From Ardenticatenaceae bacterium (GTDB taxonomy: Bacteria > Chloroflexota > Anaerolineae > Promineifilales > Promineifilaceae), in the NCBI GenBank assembly GCA_011525915.1, contig WYBM01000059.1:1-64000 (forward strand): 64,000 bases of DNA, in the 5' to 3' direction. The notes below the pieces were generated by a model. It was given only the letters and a program-made list of their open reading frames with translations, did not search any database and had not been told where the DNA came from. Position 1 is the first letter of the stretch, and each line of letters starts with the position of its first letter. Positions 1 to 8,592 of the stretch are shown in pieces. Position numbers and translations under genes: made by a program.

Positions 1-102
1 GACCGACGCGATTTGAGTATCTTTCGCATTGGCATTGATTTATTTGATAGGTCTGTTGTTAACGAGCAATCTTTTACTTTACCAACAATTCCTTATTTCT
101 GA
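1..102 (+). CDS. 3' end of an unidentified gene cut by the window edge
   Basis: Frame 1 is open from the first base to a TGA at 100-102 (33 codons), whereas the other two forward frames stop almost at once. The peptide ends in LPTIPYF. It is too short to identify. It is most likely the tail of the gene upstream of the amidase operon, but chance openness cannot be excluded. Confidence 0.35.
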   Translation, partial: DRRDLSIFRIGIDLFDRSVVNEQSFTLPTIPYF

Positions 103-126
103 AACTGTCCGGTAGCTAGTTCAGTA

Positions 127-148
127 ATCAGTGTTCAGTAAACAGTGA
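127..148 (+). repeat. Short intergenic repeat, copy 1 (22 nt)
   Basis: These 22 nt, with core CAGTGTTCAGTAA, match the reverse complement of 22297-22318 at 20 of 22 positions. A looser relative (CACTGATGACTGTTTACC) lies at about 37049-37070. All sit in short spacers between genes. They look like a family of A/T-rich CAGT-rich spacer sequences. This copy ends at the presumed Shine-Dalgarno of the amidase gene. Confidence 0.5.
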
Positions 149-156
149 GGATGGCT

Positions 157-1464
157 ATGGAAAAGCACCCCTTCTCCCTGGCAACGTTGAGCCAGGCGCT
201 GCGTTCTGATGATCTGCCTTTGTTAGATTACCTGGATCAGCTCTTTACCTATTTCCGGGAACGGGAACCGGAGGTTCTGGCTTTTGTGCCTGAAAAGAGC
301 CGGTTCTATCGTTTGGAACAAGAAGCCAAAGCCTTACTCAAACAATATCCTCAACCCGTCCAACGGCCGTTGCTGTTTGGCGTGCCTGTGGGTGTGAAGG
401 ATATCTTTCATGTGGATGGGTTTGATACCGAGGCGGGCAGCCGCCTGCCGGCAGACGTTCTGCGCGGGGAAGAGGCAGCCAGTGTCACTGCCTTGCGACA
501 GGCGGGCGCACTCATCATGGGCAAAACAGTAACTACCGAGTTTGCTTACTTTGCTCCTGGCCCCACACGTAATCCGCATAACCCGGCCCATACCCCGGGC
601 GGCTCCAGCAGCGGCTCGGCCGCAGCCGTAGCCGCAGGGTTGTGCCCGCTGGCCTTAGGCACACAAACGATCGGCTCTATTAACCGCCCGGCTGCTTTCT
701 GTGGCGTCATTGGGTACAAACCATCCTATGATCGCATTTCCCGGGAAGGGGTCATTCCCCTGTCGGCCTCGCTTGATCACATTGGCGGGTTTACCCAAGA
801 CGTAACGGGGATGCAGTTGGTGGCCAGCCTGTTGTGCACTGATTGGGATGTGGCGTTGACTACACCGGCCCACAAACCGGTGCTGGGCATTCCGGAAGGC
901 CCATACCTGGAACGAGCCACGGCGGCCGGGCTGGCCCATTTCCGCCAGGCATGTGCCCGGCTGCGGGCTGCTGGCTTTGATTTGGTCCCCGTTCCGGCGC
1001 TGGCCAATTTTGACCAGATTTATGAATGGCACAACCTGATTGTGGCCGCAGAGGCGGCTCGTTTCCACCAGCCCTGGTTTGCCAAATATGGGGCGTTGTA
1101 TCATGAAAAAACGGCCGTGCTCCTTGAACGCGGTGCCCAAATAGAGGATCAGCAGTTGGCTGTGGCCCTGGCCGGGCGCAGCCAACTGCGCGGTGAATTG
1201 ACGGATCTGATGTTGGCCCAGGGCTTAGACGGCTGGTTGTCGCCGCCGGCCCCAGGCGCGGCCCCTGCCGGGTTGGGCAGCACCGGTGACCCGGTGATGA
1301 ACCTGCCCTGGACTTACAGTGGTCTGCCCACCATCACCCTGCCGGCGGGCAAGCATGAGACCGGACTGCCGCTGGGTTTACAGTTAACCGGCCACTGGTA
1401 CGGTGACGAAGAGTTGTTGGGGTTTGCCCAACAACTAGAAGCATCGCTTAACAGTGAAAGATGA
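157..1464 (+). CDS. Amidase (amidase-signature family)
   Basis: Amidase-signature enzyme of 435 residues that hydrolyses a carboxamide or related C-N bond; the substrate is not predictable. The catalytic Ser-cisSer-Lys triad is visible: Lys81 in VGVKDIF, cis-Ser150 in GGSSSGSAAAVAAG and the nucleophile Ser174 in TQTIGSINRPAAFCG. The segment before the nucleophile reads T-I-G-S rather than the usual T-G-G-S. In-frame starts exist at 145 (GTG), 151 and 157 (both ATG). I chose 157 because GAGG at 147-150 then lies 6 nt upstream. The next gene overlaps by 4 nt (ATGA), so the two are co-transcribed. The FdrA/DUF1116 genes downstream suggest a role in releasing ammonia or a carbamoyl group from an amide, as allophanate-hydrolase-type amidases do; that is inference. 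Confidence 0.9.
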   Translation: MEKHPFSLATLSQALRSDDLPLLDYLDQLFTYFREREPEVLAFVPEKSRFYRLEQEAKALLKQYPQPVQRPLLFGVPVGVKDIFHVDGFDTEAGSRLPADVLRGEEAASVTALRQAGALIMGKTVTTEFAYFAPGPTRNPHNPAHTPGGSSSGSAAAVAAGLCPLALGTQTIGSINRPAAFCGVIGYKPSYDRISREGVIPLSASLDHIGGFTQDVTGMQLVASLLCTDWDVALTTPAHKPVLGIPEGPYLERATAAGLAHFRQACARLRAAGFDLVPVPALANFDQIYEWHNLIVAAEAARFHQPWFAKYGALYHEKTAVLLERGAQIEDQQLAVALAGRSQLRGELTDLMLAQGLDGWLSPPAPGAAPAGLGSTGDPVMNLPWTYSGLPTITLPAGKHETGLPLGLQLTGHWYGDEELLGFAQQLEASLNSER

Positions 1465-2060
1465 AACGATATTTAGCATTAGGTGATTCCTACACCATTG
1501 GCCATGGCGTGGCCGAAGACGAACGATGGCCAGTGCAGCTTTCAGCCCGTCTCCGTGACATGGGCCTTAGGCTAGCTGCGCCCGACATTATCGCGGTCAA
1601 TGGTTGGACGACGGATGAACTGGCAGCCGGTATCCAGAAAGTTAACCCACAGGGGCCATATGATATGGTCTCTTTGCTTATTGGTGTCAATAACCAGTAT
1701 CGTGGCCGCAGTCGAAAGGAATACCAGCAGCAGTTTGTTGGTTTGCTGCAGCAGGCTGTCGCCTTGACCGGAGATACCCCCGCTCATGTTATGGTGCTGT
1801 CTATTCCTGATTGGAGTGTAACGCCCTTTGCTGCCGGGCAAGACCAGGCCAAAATTGCGGCCGAGATTGATGCTTTTAATGCGATTAACCGGGAAGAAGC
1901 CCAAAAGGCGGCTGTCCATTACGTGGACGTAACGCCCCATTCGCGTCATGCTGCACATCATGGGGCTTTGATTACCCAGGACGGGCTGCATCCATCTGGC
2001 GAGATGTATAAGGCCTGGGTAGAACTGGCGCTGCCTACAGCGCTGCAAATCCTCAACTGA
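1461..2060 (+). CDS. SGNH/GDSL-family hydrolase
   Basis: 199-residue serine hydrolase or esterase. Block I is at the N-terminus (ALGDSYTIGHG, nucleophilic Ser in GDSY). Block III is GVNNQYRGR (oxyanion Asn). Block V is DGLHPSG (catalytic Asp and His). The length suits a single-domain SGNH esterase. No signal peptide is seen, so it is probably cytoplasmic. It begins inside the amidase stop codon (ATGA overlap) and is followed 19 nt later by a beta-helix transferase gene, so it belongs to the same operon. The substrate is unknown; deacylation of an ester made or taken up by this pathway is one possibility. Confidence 0.88.
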   Translation: MKRYLALGDSYTIGHGVAEDERWPVQLSARLRDMGLRLAAPDIIAVNGWTTDELAAGIQKVNPQGPYDMVSLLIGVNNQYRGRSRKEYQQQFVGLLQQAVALTGDTPAHVMVLSIPDWSVTPFAAGQDQAKIAAEIDAFNAINREEAQKAAVHYVDVTPHSRHAAHHGALITQDGLHPSGEMYKAWVELALPTALQILN

Positions 2061-2079
2061 TGAGGGGTAATGAGGGATT

Positions 2080-2799
2080 ATGCTCAGAGCTGAAGATTTT
2101 TTTGAGCTGGATGAGGATACGGCCGTCTTCTTTAGCGGCTGTGATGCCGTATGGCAGGCATTAACCCATATTAAGGCGCACGTAGCCCGGTTGACGGGCG
2201 GTACACAAACAATTCTGGGTGAGGTCATGCCTGGTGCCTATATCAGCGACCGCCCTGTGTATATTGCTGCAGGGGCACGTATTGAACCGGGCGCTTATGT
2301 GCATGGTCCGGCCTACATTGGGCCGGGGGCAGTGGTGCGCCATGGTGCCTTTGTGCGCGAAGATGTCATCCTGTGTGCCGGTGTTATTTTTGGCCACGCC
2401 ACGGAAGCCAAAAATGCGCTGCTGCTGCCAGGGGCGCACGCGCCACACTTTAACTATGTGGGTGATTCAATTTTGGGCCGTCGTGTGAATATGGGTGCGG
2501 GTACCAAGCTCAGCAATTTGGGCATGTTAAGTGAAAAAGACACGGTGACCGGGAAACGGCCGTCTATCAAAATGATCATCAACGGGCAGGAGTATGATAC
2601 CGGGCTGGCAAAACTGGGCGCCATTCTGGGTGATGATGTGCAGACTGGTTGTAATGCGGTGCTCAACCCTGGCTGTCTGGTGGGGCCGCGTACCCTGATC
2701 TATGCCAACCTCAGCCTGCGTAAAGGGTATTATCCACCAGATGCCGTCATTAAATTGCGGCAGCAGCTAGAAGTTACCACACGGGCGCCAGAGAAATGA
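2080..2799 (+). CDS. Left-handed beta-helix acyl/nucleotidyl-transferase-like protein
   Basis: 239 residues. From about residue 55 to 215 the sequence has hexapeptide-type turns (PVYIAAGARIEPGAYVHGPAYIGPG) typical of a left-handed parallel beta-helix. The segment ALLLPGAHAPHFNYVGDSIL followed by GRRVNMGAG resembles the C-terminal acetyltransferase half of GlmU-like sugar-nucleotide enzymes. The N-terminal pyrophosphorylase domain of GlmU is absent, so this is a stand-alone helix protein. GAGGG lies just before the ATG. It could acylate a sugar nucleotide or be a structural relative; I cannot choose from sequence. It is co-directional and close to its neighbours on both sides. Confidence 0.72.
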   Translation: MLRAEDFFELDEDTAVFFSGCDAVWQALTHIKAHVARLTGGTQTILGEVMPGAYISDRPVYIAAGARIEPGAYVHGPAYIGPGAVVRHGAFVREDVILCAGVIFGHATEAKNALLLPGAHAPHFNYVGDSILGRRVNMGAGTKLSNLGMLSEKDTVTGKRPSIKMIINGQEYDTGLAKLGAILGDDVQTGCNAVLNPGCLVGPRTLIYANLSLRKGYYPPDAVIKLRQQLEVTTRAPEK

Positions 2800-2901
2800 C
2801 CCAAATAAGCTCGCTGGCTCAATGACGCGATGAAATCGCCCAACCGAAGTACAAAGCTGGCCGAAACGCTAACCGTTAATTAGCTCTTAAGGATAGGAAC
2901 G

Positions 2902-4581
2902 ATGTCAATGATTGTGCATGAGATACGAAAAGGTGCTTACTATGATTCAGTTGTTTTGATGCAATTACAAAAAGCGCTGGTGGCGCTGCCCGACGTGGTG
3001 GATGCCGGTGTGGTGATGGCTACGGCCGCAAACAGAGAAGTACTGGCAGCCAGCGAGTTGTTACCCGCCGATGTGCTGGCCAAGGCCGATGATCTACTCA
3101 TTGTTGTTAAAGGAGAGAGCGAACAGGGGGCGCGGATGGCGCTGGCCCAGGTAGATGAATTGCTCGCTCGCCGGCCCGCTGGCACAGTGGCCACGTTCCG
3201 ACCTAAAAGCCTGGCCACGGCCGTAGCTCAGGCCCCATCCGCCCAGTTTGTGCTCATCTCCGTACCTGGCCGTTATGCGACCGGTGTAGCCAAAGAGGCG
3301 CTGGACCTGGGTCACCATGTTTTTCTCTACAGCGACAATGTTCCCCTGGCTGACGAGGTACACTTAAAACATATGGCCGCCGCCAAAGGGCTGCTGTTGA
3401 TGGGGCCAGACTGTGGCACGGCCGTGATCAACGGCATTGGCCTGGGTTTTGCCAACCGGGTGCGGCGGGGCAGTATTGGCCTGGTAGCCGCTTCCGGCAC
3501 CGGTTTGCAGGCCGTCAGCGCCGAGATTCACAATTTGGGCGGCGGCATTTCGCAGGCCATTGGGGTGGGCGGCCGTGACCTGAAAAGCGACGTCGGCGGC
3601 ATCACTGCGCTGCAAGCCCTGGACATCCTCAAACGTGACCCCCATACGACCGTGATCGTTCTCATCTCTAAACCGCCGGCGGCCGACGTGGCTGCCCGCC
3701 TGCTGCGGGCGGCCCAAAATGCAGGGAAGCCGGTGGTGGTCAACTTCATCGGCTACGCGCCGCCAGGACGGCGCATAGGTAACCTGCTCTTCGCCTCTGG
3801 CCTAAGCGACGCCGCCGAACATGCGGTGCAGTTGAGCTACCTGGAACCGCCGGCACTGCTCCCATCACGACGGCCGTTACGCGGCTATCTGCGTGGTCTT
3901 TTCTCCGGTGGTACCCTGGCTTATGAGGTACTGCTGGGGCTGCAAGCTGTGCTTACACCCCTGGTGAGTAACATCGCCATTACCCCGGCACAACAAATGG
4001 CGGACGTGATGCAAAGCCAGGGACATACCATTCTGGATTTGGGTGAAGATGTGTTTACGCAAGGCCGCCTGCACCCCATGATGGACAATGATTTACGCCT
4101 GCGCCGCCTGCGCCAGGAAGCGGCTGACCCGGAAGTAGATATGATCTTGCTGGATGTGGTGCTGGGCGAGGGGGCACATCCTGACCCGGCACATGAACTG
4201 GCCCCAGCGATTGGCACGGCCGTGCAGGCCGGCAAGCGGGTCGTGACGATTGTGGTAGGTACAGAGGAAGACCCGCAGGTACTAGACAGCCAGATCGAAC
4301 GGCTGGCGGCGGCCGGTGCCCAAATTTTCCCCAGTGCCAATGAAGCGTTGGATTATGTGTATAACCGCCTGCCACCGGTAGAAAGCGCCTACCCCCCGGT
4401 ACCACTGACGGCGTTTGGCGGGCGTGGGCTGACGGCCGTGAACGTGGGGCTGGAGTCGTTTGCTCAGAGTGTGAGAGGGCAGGGGGGTACGGCCGTGCCG
4501 GTGGATTGGCGGCCGCCGGCCGGCGGCAACGAAAAACTTATGGCCATTTTGGCTAAAATGAAACAACAAGAGGGAGGTTGA
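2902..4581 (+). CDS. fdrA: FdrA/AllF-like protein (succinyl-CoA-synthetase-like; oxamate carbamoyltransferase subunit family)
   Basis: 559 residues, about the length of E. coli FdrA. It has a Rossmann CoA-binding region (about residues 115-290) with LLLMGPDCGTAV, LVAASGTGLQAVSAEI and GVGGRDLKSDVGG, the pattern of succinyl-CoA synthetase alpha relatives, then a second flavodoxin-like CoA-ligase domain. In E. coli the FdrA (AllF), YlbE (AllG) and YlbF (AllH) proteins are assigned to oxamate carbamoyltransferase, in anaerobic allantoin use. Here the AllG-like gene lies at 5882, but no AllH-like (DUF2877) gene is seen, and a P450 gene intervenes. A carbamoyl-transfer role on oxamate or a related substrate is inferred from family only. 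An alternative ATG exists at 2908. Confidence 0.82.
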   Translation: MSMIVHEIRKGAYYDSVVLMQLQKALVALPDVVDAGVVMATAANREVLAASELLPADVLAKADDLLIVVKGESEQGARMALAQVDELLARRPAGTVATFRPKSLATAVAQAPSAQFVLISVPGRYATGVAKEALDLGHHVFLYSDNVPLADEVHLKHMAAAKGLLLMGPDCGTAVINGIGLGFANRVRRGSIGLVAASGTGLQAVSAEIHNLGGGISQAIGVGGRDLKSDVGGITALQALDILKRDPHTTVIVLISKPPAADVAARLLRAAQNAGKPVVVNFIGYAPPGRRIGNLLFASGLSDAAEHAVQLSYLEPPALLPSRRPLRGYLRGLFSGGTLAYEVLLGLQAVLTPLVSNIAITPAQQMADVMQSQGHTILDLGEDVFTQGRLHPMMDNDLRLRRLRQEAADPEVDMILLDVVLGEGAHPDPAHELAPAIGTAVQAGKRVVTIVVGTEEDPQVLDSQIERLAAAGAQIFPSANEALDYVYNRLPPVESAYPPVPLTAFGGRGLTAVNVGLESFAQSVRGQGGTAVPVDWRPPAGGNEKLMAILAKMKQQEGG

Positions 4582-4584
4582 CCC

Positions 4585-5763
4585 ATGGAATTTAATCCGC
4601 TTTCGCCTGAATTCCGTTCGAACCCCTATCCCTTTTACAATTTATTACACCAACATGCCCCCATCTTTTATTGGGATCAATGGAAGTTTTACTTTTTGTC
4701 ACGCTATGAGGATTGTGCGGCGCTGCTGCGTGATGACCGTTTGGGTCGGGGATCATTTGATGAATCTGAGGTACCGGCTTCACAGATAGATTTGATACGT
4801 ATGCAATCTGACTGGATGCTGCTAAAAAACCCGCCGGACCATACCCGCCTGCGCGGGCTGGTATATAAGGCGTTTACGCCGCGTATGGTGGAACAACTGC
4901 GGGCTACCATTCAGACCATCACCGATACTCTGCTGGATAAGGTGCAGGCTCAAGGGGAGATGGACCTCATTGCTGACCTGGCTTACCCGCTGCCGGTGAC
5001 GGTCATCGCTGAAATGTTAGGCATTCCCCAGGCCGACCAGGATCGGTTCCATGAGTGGTCCAATGCCCTGGCCGCGACTCTGGATCTGACAGAAGATGCG
5101 GCCGTCTATGATCGGGCCTCGCAGGCGGCGGCAACCTTTACGGACTACCTGGCTGAACTGGCGGCGGAACGCCGCCGCCATCCGCAACATGATTTGTTGA
5201 GCGCCCTGGTTAGCGTAGAAGAAGCAGGGGATTATCTGACGATGAATGAGCTGTACGCCACCAGTTCCCTGTTATTTGTGGCCGGCCATGAAACAACGAT
5301 CAATCTCATCGGCAATGGGATGCTGGCCTTACTGCGCCATCCCGACCAATTTGAATTATTGAAGCATGAACAGGGGCTGGTGAAAACGGCCGTAGAGGAG
5401 TTTCTGCGTTATGACAGCCCAGTGCAGATGACCGCCCGTATCGTGTTAGAAGAGATGGAATATGGCGGTTATACGTTCCCGCGAGGAGCACAGGTGGCTT
5501 TTTTATTGGGCGCAGCCAATCATGATCCTGAACGTTTTGAAAAGCCTGGTCAGCTAGACATTGCCCGCCAGAAAAACCAGCATCTTTCTTTTGGCGGCGG
5601 CATTCATTACTGTCTGGGCGCGCCCCTGGCCCGGCTGGAAGGAGAGATCGCCTTCACCACGCTGCTGCGGCGCCTGCCTCAGCTGCGGCTGGCTATTGAT
5701 ACCCCGGAATATATAGATAACTACTTGCTGCGTGGCTTAAAAAGCCTGCCTCTTACATTTTGA
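4585..5763 (+). CDS. Cytochrome P450
   Basis: Soluble bacterial class I-type P450 of 392 residues. It shows the I-helix oxygen-activation motif AGHETT (233-238), the K-helix ExxR (Glu272-Arg275, EFLR) and the haem loop FGGGIHYCLGAPLARLE with the axial thiolate at Cys343. There is no fused reductase, so a ferredoxin and reductase must come from elsewhere. Its closest familiar relatives are CYP107-like hydroxylases of secondary metabolism and xenobiotic degradation. The ATG follows the fdrA stop by 3 nt with a strong GGGAGG Shine-Dalgarno inside the fdrA end, so the two are translationally coupled. A P450 between fdrA and DUF1116 is unexpected and suggests an oxidative step feeding carbamoyl transfer; this is inference. 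Confidence 0.95.
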   Translation: MEFNPLSPEFRSNPYPFYNLLHQHAPIFYWDQWKFYFLSRYEDCAALLRDDRLGRGSFDESEVPASQIDLIRMQSDWMLLKNPPDHTRLRGLVYKAFTPRMVEQLRATIQTITDTLLDKVQAQGEMDLIADLAYPLPVTVIAEMLGIPQADQDRFHEWSNALAATLDLTEDAAVYDRASQAAATFTDYLAELAAERRRHPQHDLLSALVSVEEAGDYLTMNELYATSSLLFVAGHETTINLIGNGMLALLRHPDQFELLKHEQGLVKTAVEEFLRYDSPVQMTARIVLEEMEYGGYTFPRGAQVAFLLGAANHDPERFEKPGQLDIARQKNQHLSFGGGIHYCLGAPLARLEGEIAFTTLLRRLPQLRLAIDTPEYIDNYLLRGLKSLPLTF

Positions 5764-5815
5764 CAGTAGATAACACAGGCAGCAGTCCACCCCCAAGCAT
5801 GAAAGCCAACCTTCT

Positions 5816-5856
5816 GAAGGCTTCACGCCAGATGCACCCTCACGATTTAAGCCTTC
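5816..5856 (+). promoter_or_regulatory. Inverted repeat in leader of DUF1116 gene
   Basis: GAAGGCTT (5816-5823) and AAGCCTTC (5849-5856) are perfect 8-bp arms with a 25-nt loop, ending 25 nt before the ATG at 5882. A competing short hairpin CCTTCTGAAGG (5810-5820) overlaps the left arm, so alternative folds are possible. No known riboswitch is recognised. It could be a weak intra-operon attenuator or an mRNA-stabilising stem. Confidence 0.35.
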
Positions 5857-5881
5857 GAGAGGTTATTTTTCAGGAGTAGAG

Positions 5882-7132
5882 ATGATAGATATTAAAAAAG
5901 CAAATGAAACGGCCGTATCTCGTATGATGGCCGCCCGCCCCATCCTGCGAACCGTGGCCCCTGCCCGCGATGTGATTCCGGGCATGCGCCAGGACCTGCT
6001 GCTGCACGCCGGGCCGCCCATTACCTGGCAGCGTGCCTCCGGCCCCATGAAAGGGGCTGTCGTGGGCGCGCTGATCTTTGAAGGCCTGGCCAGCGACTGG
6101 GACAGCGCCGAAAAGCTGGTGACCTCTGGCCAGGTGGCCCTGGAACCGTGCCATGAGCATGATGCGGTGGGACCAATGGCCGGGGTGACTTCGGCTTCCA
6201 TGCAGGTGTATGTGCTGGAAAATGTCACACACGGCAACCGGGCCTACGCCAACCTCAACGAAGGGTATGGCAAGGTGCTGCGTTATGGCGCCTACAGTGA
6301 CGAAGTCATTGCCAAACTACGCTGGATGAATGACGTGATGGGGCCGCTGCTGGCCGAGGCACTGGCCCTGAGCGAAGATGGCCTGGATATACGCGCCCTG
6401 CTGGCGGAAAGCCTGCACATGGGAGATGAAGGGCACAATCGCAACAAGGCCGGTTCTATTATCTACACGGCCAAACTGGCGCCGCTGATCGCCCGTACTG
6501 GGGCAGCGGATGAAGATAAAGCCGCCGTACTGCAATTCCTGGGTGACAATGCTCTCAGTGTACTCAACCCCGTCATGGCTGCCTGTAAGGCCATGGCTGA
6601 CGCCGGGCATGGGGTGGAAGGCAGTACGATCATGACTGTCATGGCCCGTAATGGCACAGAGTTGGGCATTCGGGTCAGTGGATTGGGTGATCGCTGGTTT
6701 ACCGGCCCGGTGGGCCAGCCAGATGGTCTCTACTTCCCTGGCTTTACCGCCAGCGACGCCAGCGGTGACATCGGCGACAGCACCATTACGGAGACCGCTG
6801 GTATCGGCGCTTTTGCCATGGCCGCCGCCCCGGCCATTGTCACCTTTATCAGCGGCACGCCAGAGATGGCGGTGAATACCACCCTGGAAATGTATGAGAT
6901 CACCACGGCCGAACACAGCGCATTCACCATTCCCGTGCTAGGGTTCCGGGGTACGCCGGTGGGGGTAGACATTCGCAAAGTGGTGGAATTGGGCATACGG
7001 CCGCAAATTAACACCGGCATTGCCCACAAAGAGCCGGGTGTGGGGCAGGTGGGGGCTGGCCTGGTCTTGCCGCCGATGAACGTGTTTGAAGATGCCCTGT
7101 TGGCCTATGCCGAACAGTACAGCCTGGTGTAA
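5882..7132 (+). CDS. DUF1116 family protein (AllG/YlbE-like)
   Basis: 416 residues, full length for DUF1116. Conserved-looking blocks are HAGPPITWQRASGPMKGAV, EPCHEHDAVGPMAGVTSASM, HMGDEGHNRNKAGS, GLGDRWFTGP and HKEPGVGQVGAGLV. E. coli YlbE (AllG) is encoded with FdrA (AllF) and YlbF (AllH), which together are assigned as oxamate carbamoyltransferase. The pairing with fdrA at 2902 supports a two-part version of that enzyme here, with AllH missing or elsewhere. CAGGAG lies 6 nt before the ATG. The protein is probably cytoplasmic. This is the last gene of the first operon. Confidence 0.85.
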   Translation: MIDIKKANETAVSRMMAARPILRTVAPARDVIPGMRQDLLLHAGPPITWQRASGPMKGAVVGALIFEGLASDWDSAEKLVTSGQVALEPCHEHDAVGPMAGVTSASMQVYVLENVTHGNRAYANLNEGYGKVLRYGAYSDEVIAKLRWMNDVMGPLLAEALALSEDGLDIRALLAESLHMGDEGHNRNKAGSIIYTAKLAPLIARTGAADEDKAAVLQFLGDNALSVLNPVMAACKAMADAGHGVEGSTIMTVMARNGTELGIRVSGLGDRWFTGPVGQPDGLYFPGFTASDASGDIGDSTITETAGIGAFAMAAAPAIVTFISGTPEMAVNTTLEMYEITTAEHSAFTIPVLGFRGTPVGVDIRKVVELGIRPQINTGIAHKEPGVGQVGAGLVLPPMNVFEDALLAYAEQYSLV

Positions 7133-7205
7133 ACGGCCGTCGCATCACAGACACTATATCTGTCGCGTTTCCATGCCGCAGCCTCTGGTTGAATCGCCGC
7201 CTGCC

Positions 7206-7214
7206 TGATAAAAT
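7206..7214 (+). promoter_or_regulatory. Candidate extended -10 promoter upstream of M48 peptidase
   Basis: TGATAAAAT fits an extended -10 (TGn plus TAAAAT, with the hexamer at 7209-7214). No good -35 is present at 17 bp. The same 9-mer recurs upstream of the LLM gene (19886-19894) and aspS (62146-62154), which supports a shared promoter form. A strong AAGGAGG at 7231-7237 follows, then ACGGCCGT at 7238-7245. Confidence 0.4.
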
Positions 7215-7261
7215 GAGGGGCAGGTTTTAAAAGGAGGACGGCCGTTGCCAGCCCAGCCATC

Positions 7262-8530
7262 ATGGAAAATCGTTGCCCACAGTGTAACCATACGCTCCCG
7301 GTTCATACAGAATATGTGAAATGGTGTGATCTTTGTAATTGGAACCTTAATCCTTTACAGCCAGACAAGCCTAAAAATTTATGGGAAACCTTTTATGAAA
7401 CATTAGGACAGAGCCAAAGCCGCCGCCTGTTTGAAAAGTTTAAGCAGGCGCCAAGCCTGGAACCGCGCATGTCGCTGCCCCGTTTGTTGGCCATTTTGTT
7501 TTCCTTGTTCATTCATATTGTAACGATTAGCTTTGTGGTGGTGGGGATGACCTTGTTGATTCGTGGGTGGCCCAATATATTTGCCCTCTTTGGGGCCATC
7601 GTCTGTTTGTTGATCGGCTGGCAGCTGCGCCCTCGTTTTGCCAAAATGCCAGCTATTTTACCCCGAGGTGAGTACCCTGCGTTATATCGGTTTGTAGATG
7701 ATATCGCCCATACACTGGGGGCCAAACCGATTACGGGTATCATTGTCGATGATCAATTTAACGCCAGTATAGGCACAGTCACACGACACAGAAAACAAAT
7801 TCTGACATTGGGCCTGCCCCTATGGAGTATATTGACCATCGAGGAACGGGCAGCGCTGATTGGGCACGAACTGGGGCACAGTGTCAATGGTGACCCGGCA
7901 CGCACGTTTTTAGTGGGCACAGCGCTGGATTCGCTGCTTCGCTGGTATGAATTTTTGCATCCGGCACTGCTATGGGAGCCCCAGCGTGGTCTCTTTGCGC
8001 TTGTAGAACTGCCCATCAATCTCCTTTTTCTCATTATGGCCCAACTGCCAAAATTGAGTCTATATATGTTGGCCTACCTGCTCTACCGTGATACACAGCG
8101 CGCTGAATACCTGGCTGATCATAAAGCAGCTGTCGTTGCTGGAACCAGAGCAGCACTGGCGTCGCTGGAGAAGATGTACTTCGAGGGCACTTACCAGATA
8201 GTCAGGAATAGGGTCACGGCCGTGCGTAATACCAACCGTGACTTTTTTCAGGAATTGGCGGAGCGTATGCGCCAGGTGCCGCCCCATGAAGTAGAGCGTA
8301 TCCGGCGCATCCAGCAGCTAGAGGGTTCCCGCCTGTATATCACGCACCCGCCCACGCCTTACCGCATTGACATGCTGCTCCACCACCCGGTAGACGAGGC
8401 CAGACTGGTGGCGGCACATTACGACGCCCACCAAATGGATGCCGAATTGGCTGCCATTCGGGATGATATAAATCAGCGGTTTAACAGCTTGTCAGATTAT
8501 TACCTACAAAAGCTGAAGCGGCGGGGATAA
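7262..8530 (+). CDS. Membrane-bound M48-family zinc metallopeptidase with N-terminal zinc ribbon
   Basis: 422 residues. It begins with a zinc ribbon (CPQCNHTL and CDLCNW within the first 27 residues), then two membrane segments (about 80-122), then an M48 peptidase core with HELGH (His202, Glu203, His206), a further hydrophobic region (about 245-280) and AEYLADHKA, which carries the third metal-ligand Glu. This is the layout of HtpX/Ste24-like integral membrane proteases that clear damaged membrane proteins. The zinc ribbon begins directly at the chosen ATG, so a later start is unlikely. The only good Shine-Dalgarno (AAGGAGG, 7231-7237) is 24 nt upstream, with an ACGGCCGT copy in between and no in-frame start nearer, so the initiation region is unusual. 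Confidence 0.9.
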   Translation: MENRCPQCNHTLPVHTEYVKWCDLCNWNLNPLQPDKPKNLWETFYETLGQSQSRRLFEKFKQAPSLEPRMSLPRLLAILFSLFIHIVTISFVVVGMTLLIRGWPNIFALFGAIVCLLIGWQLRPRFAKMPAILPRGEYPALYRFVDDIAHTLGAKPITGIIVDDQFNASIGTVTRHRKQILTLGLPLWSILTIEERAALIGHELGHSVNGDPARTFLVGTALDSLLRWYEFLHPALLWEPQRGLFALVELPINLLFLIMAQLPKLSLYMLAYLLYRDTQRAEYLADHKAAVVAGTRAALASLEKMYFEGTYQIVRNRVTAVRNTNRDFFQELAERMRQVPPHEVERIRRIQQLEGSRLYITHPPTPYRIDMLLHHPVDEARLVAAHYDAHQMDAELAAIRDDINQRFNSLSDYYLQKLKRRG

Positions 8531-8592
8531 CGACCAGGTCCCAGTCAGGGCGCTGCTTCCTCTCCCTGTTGTATAATCATAATCTACTACTT

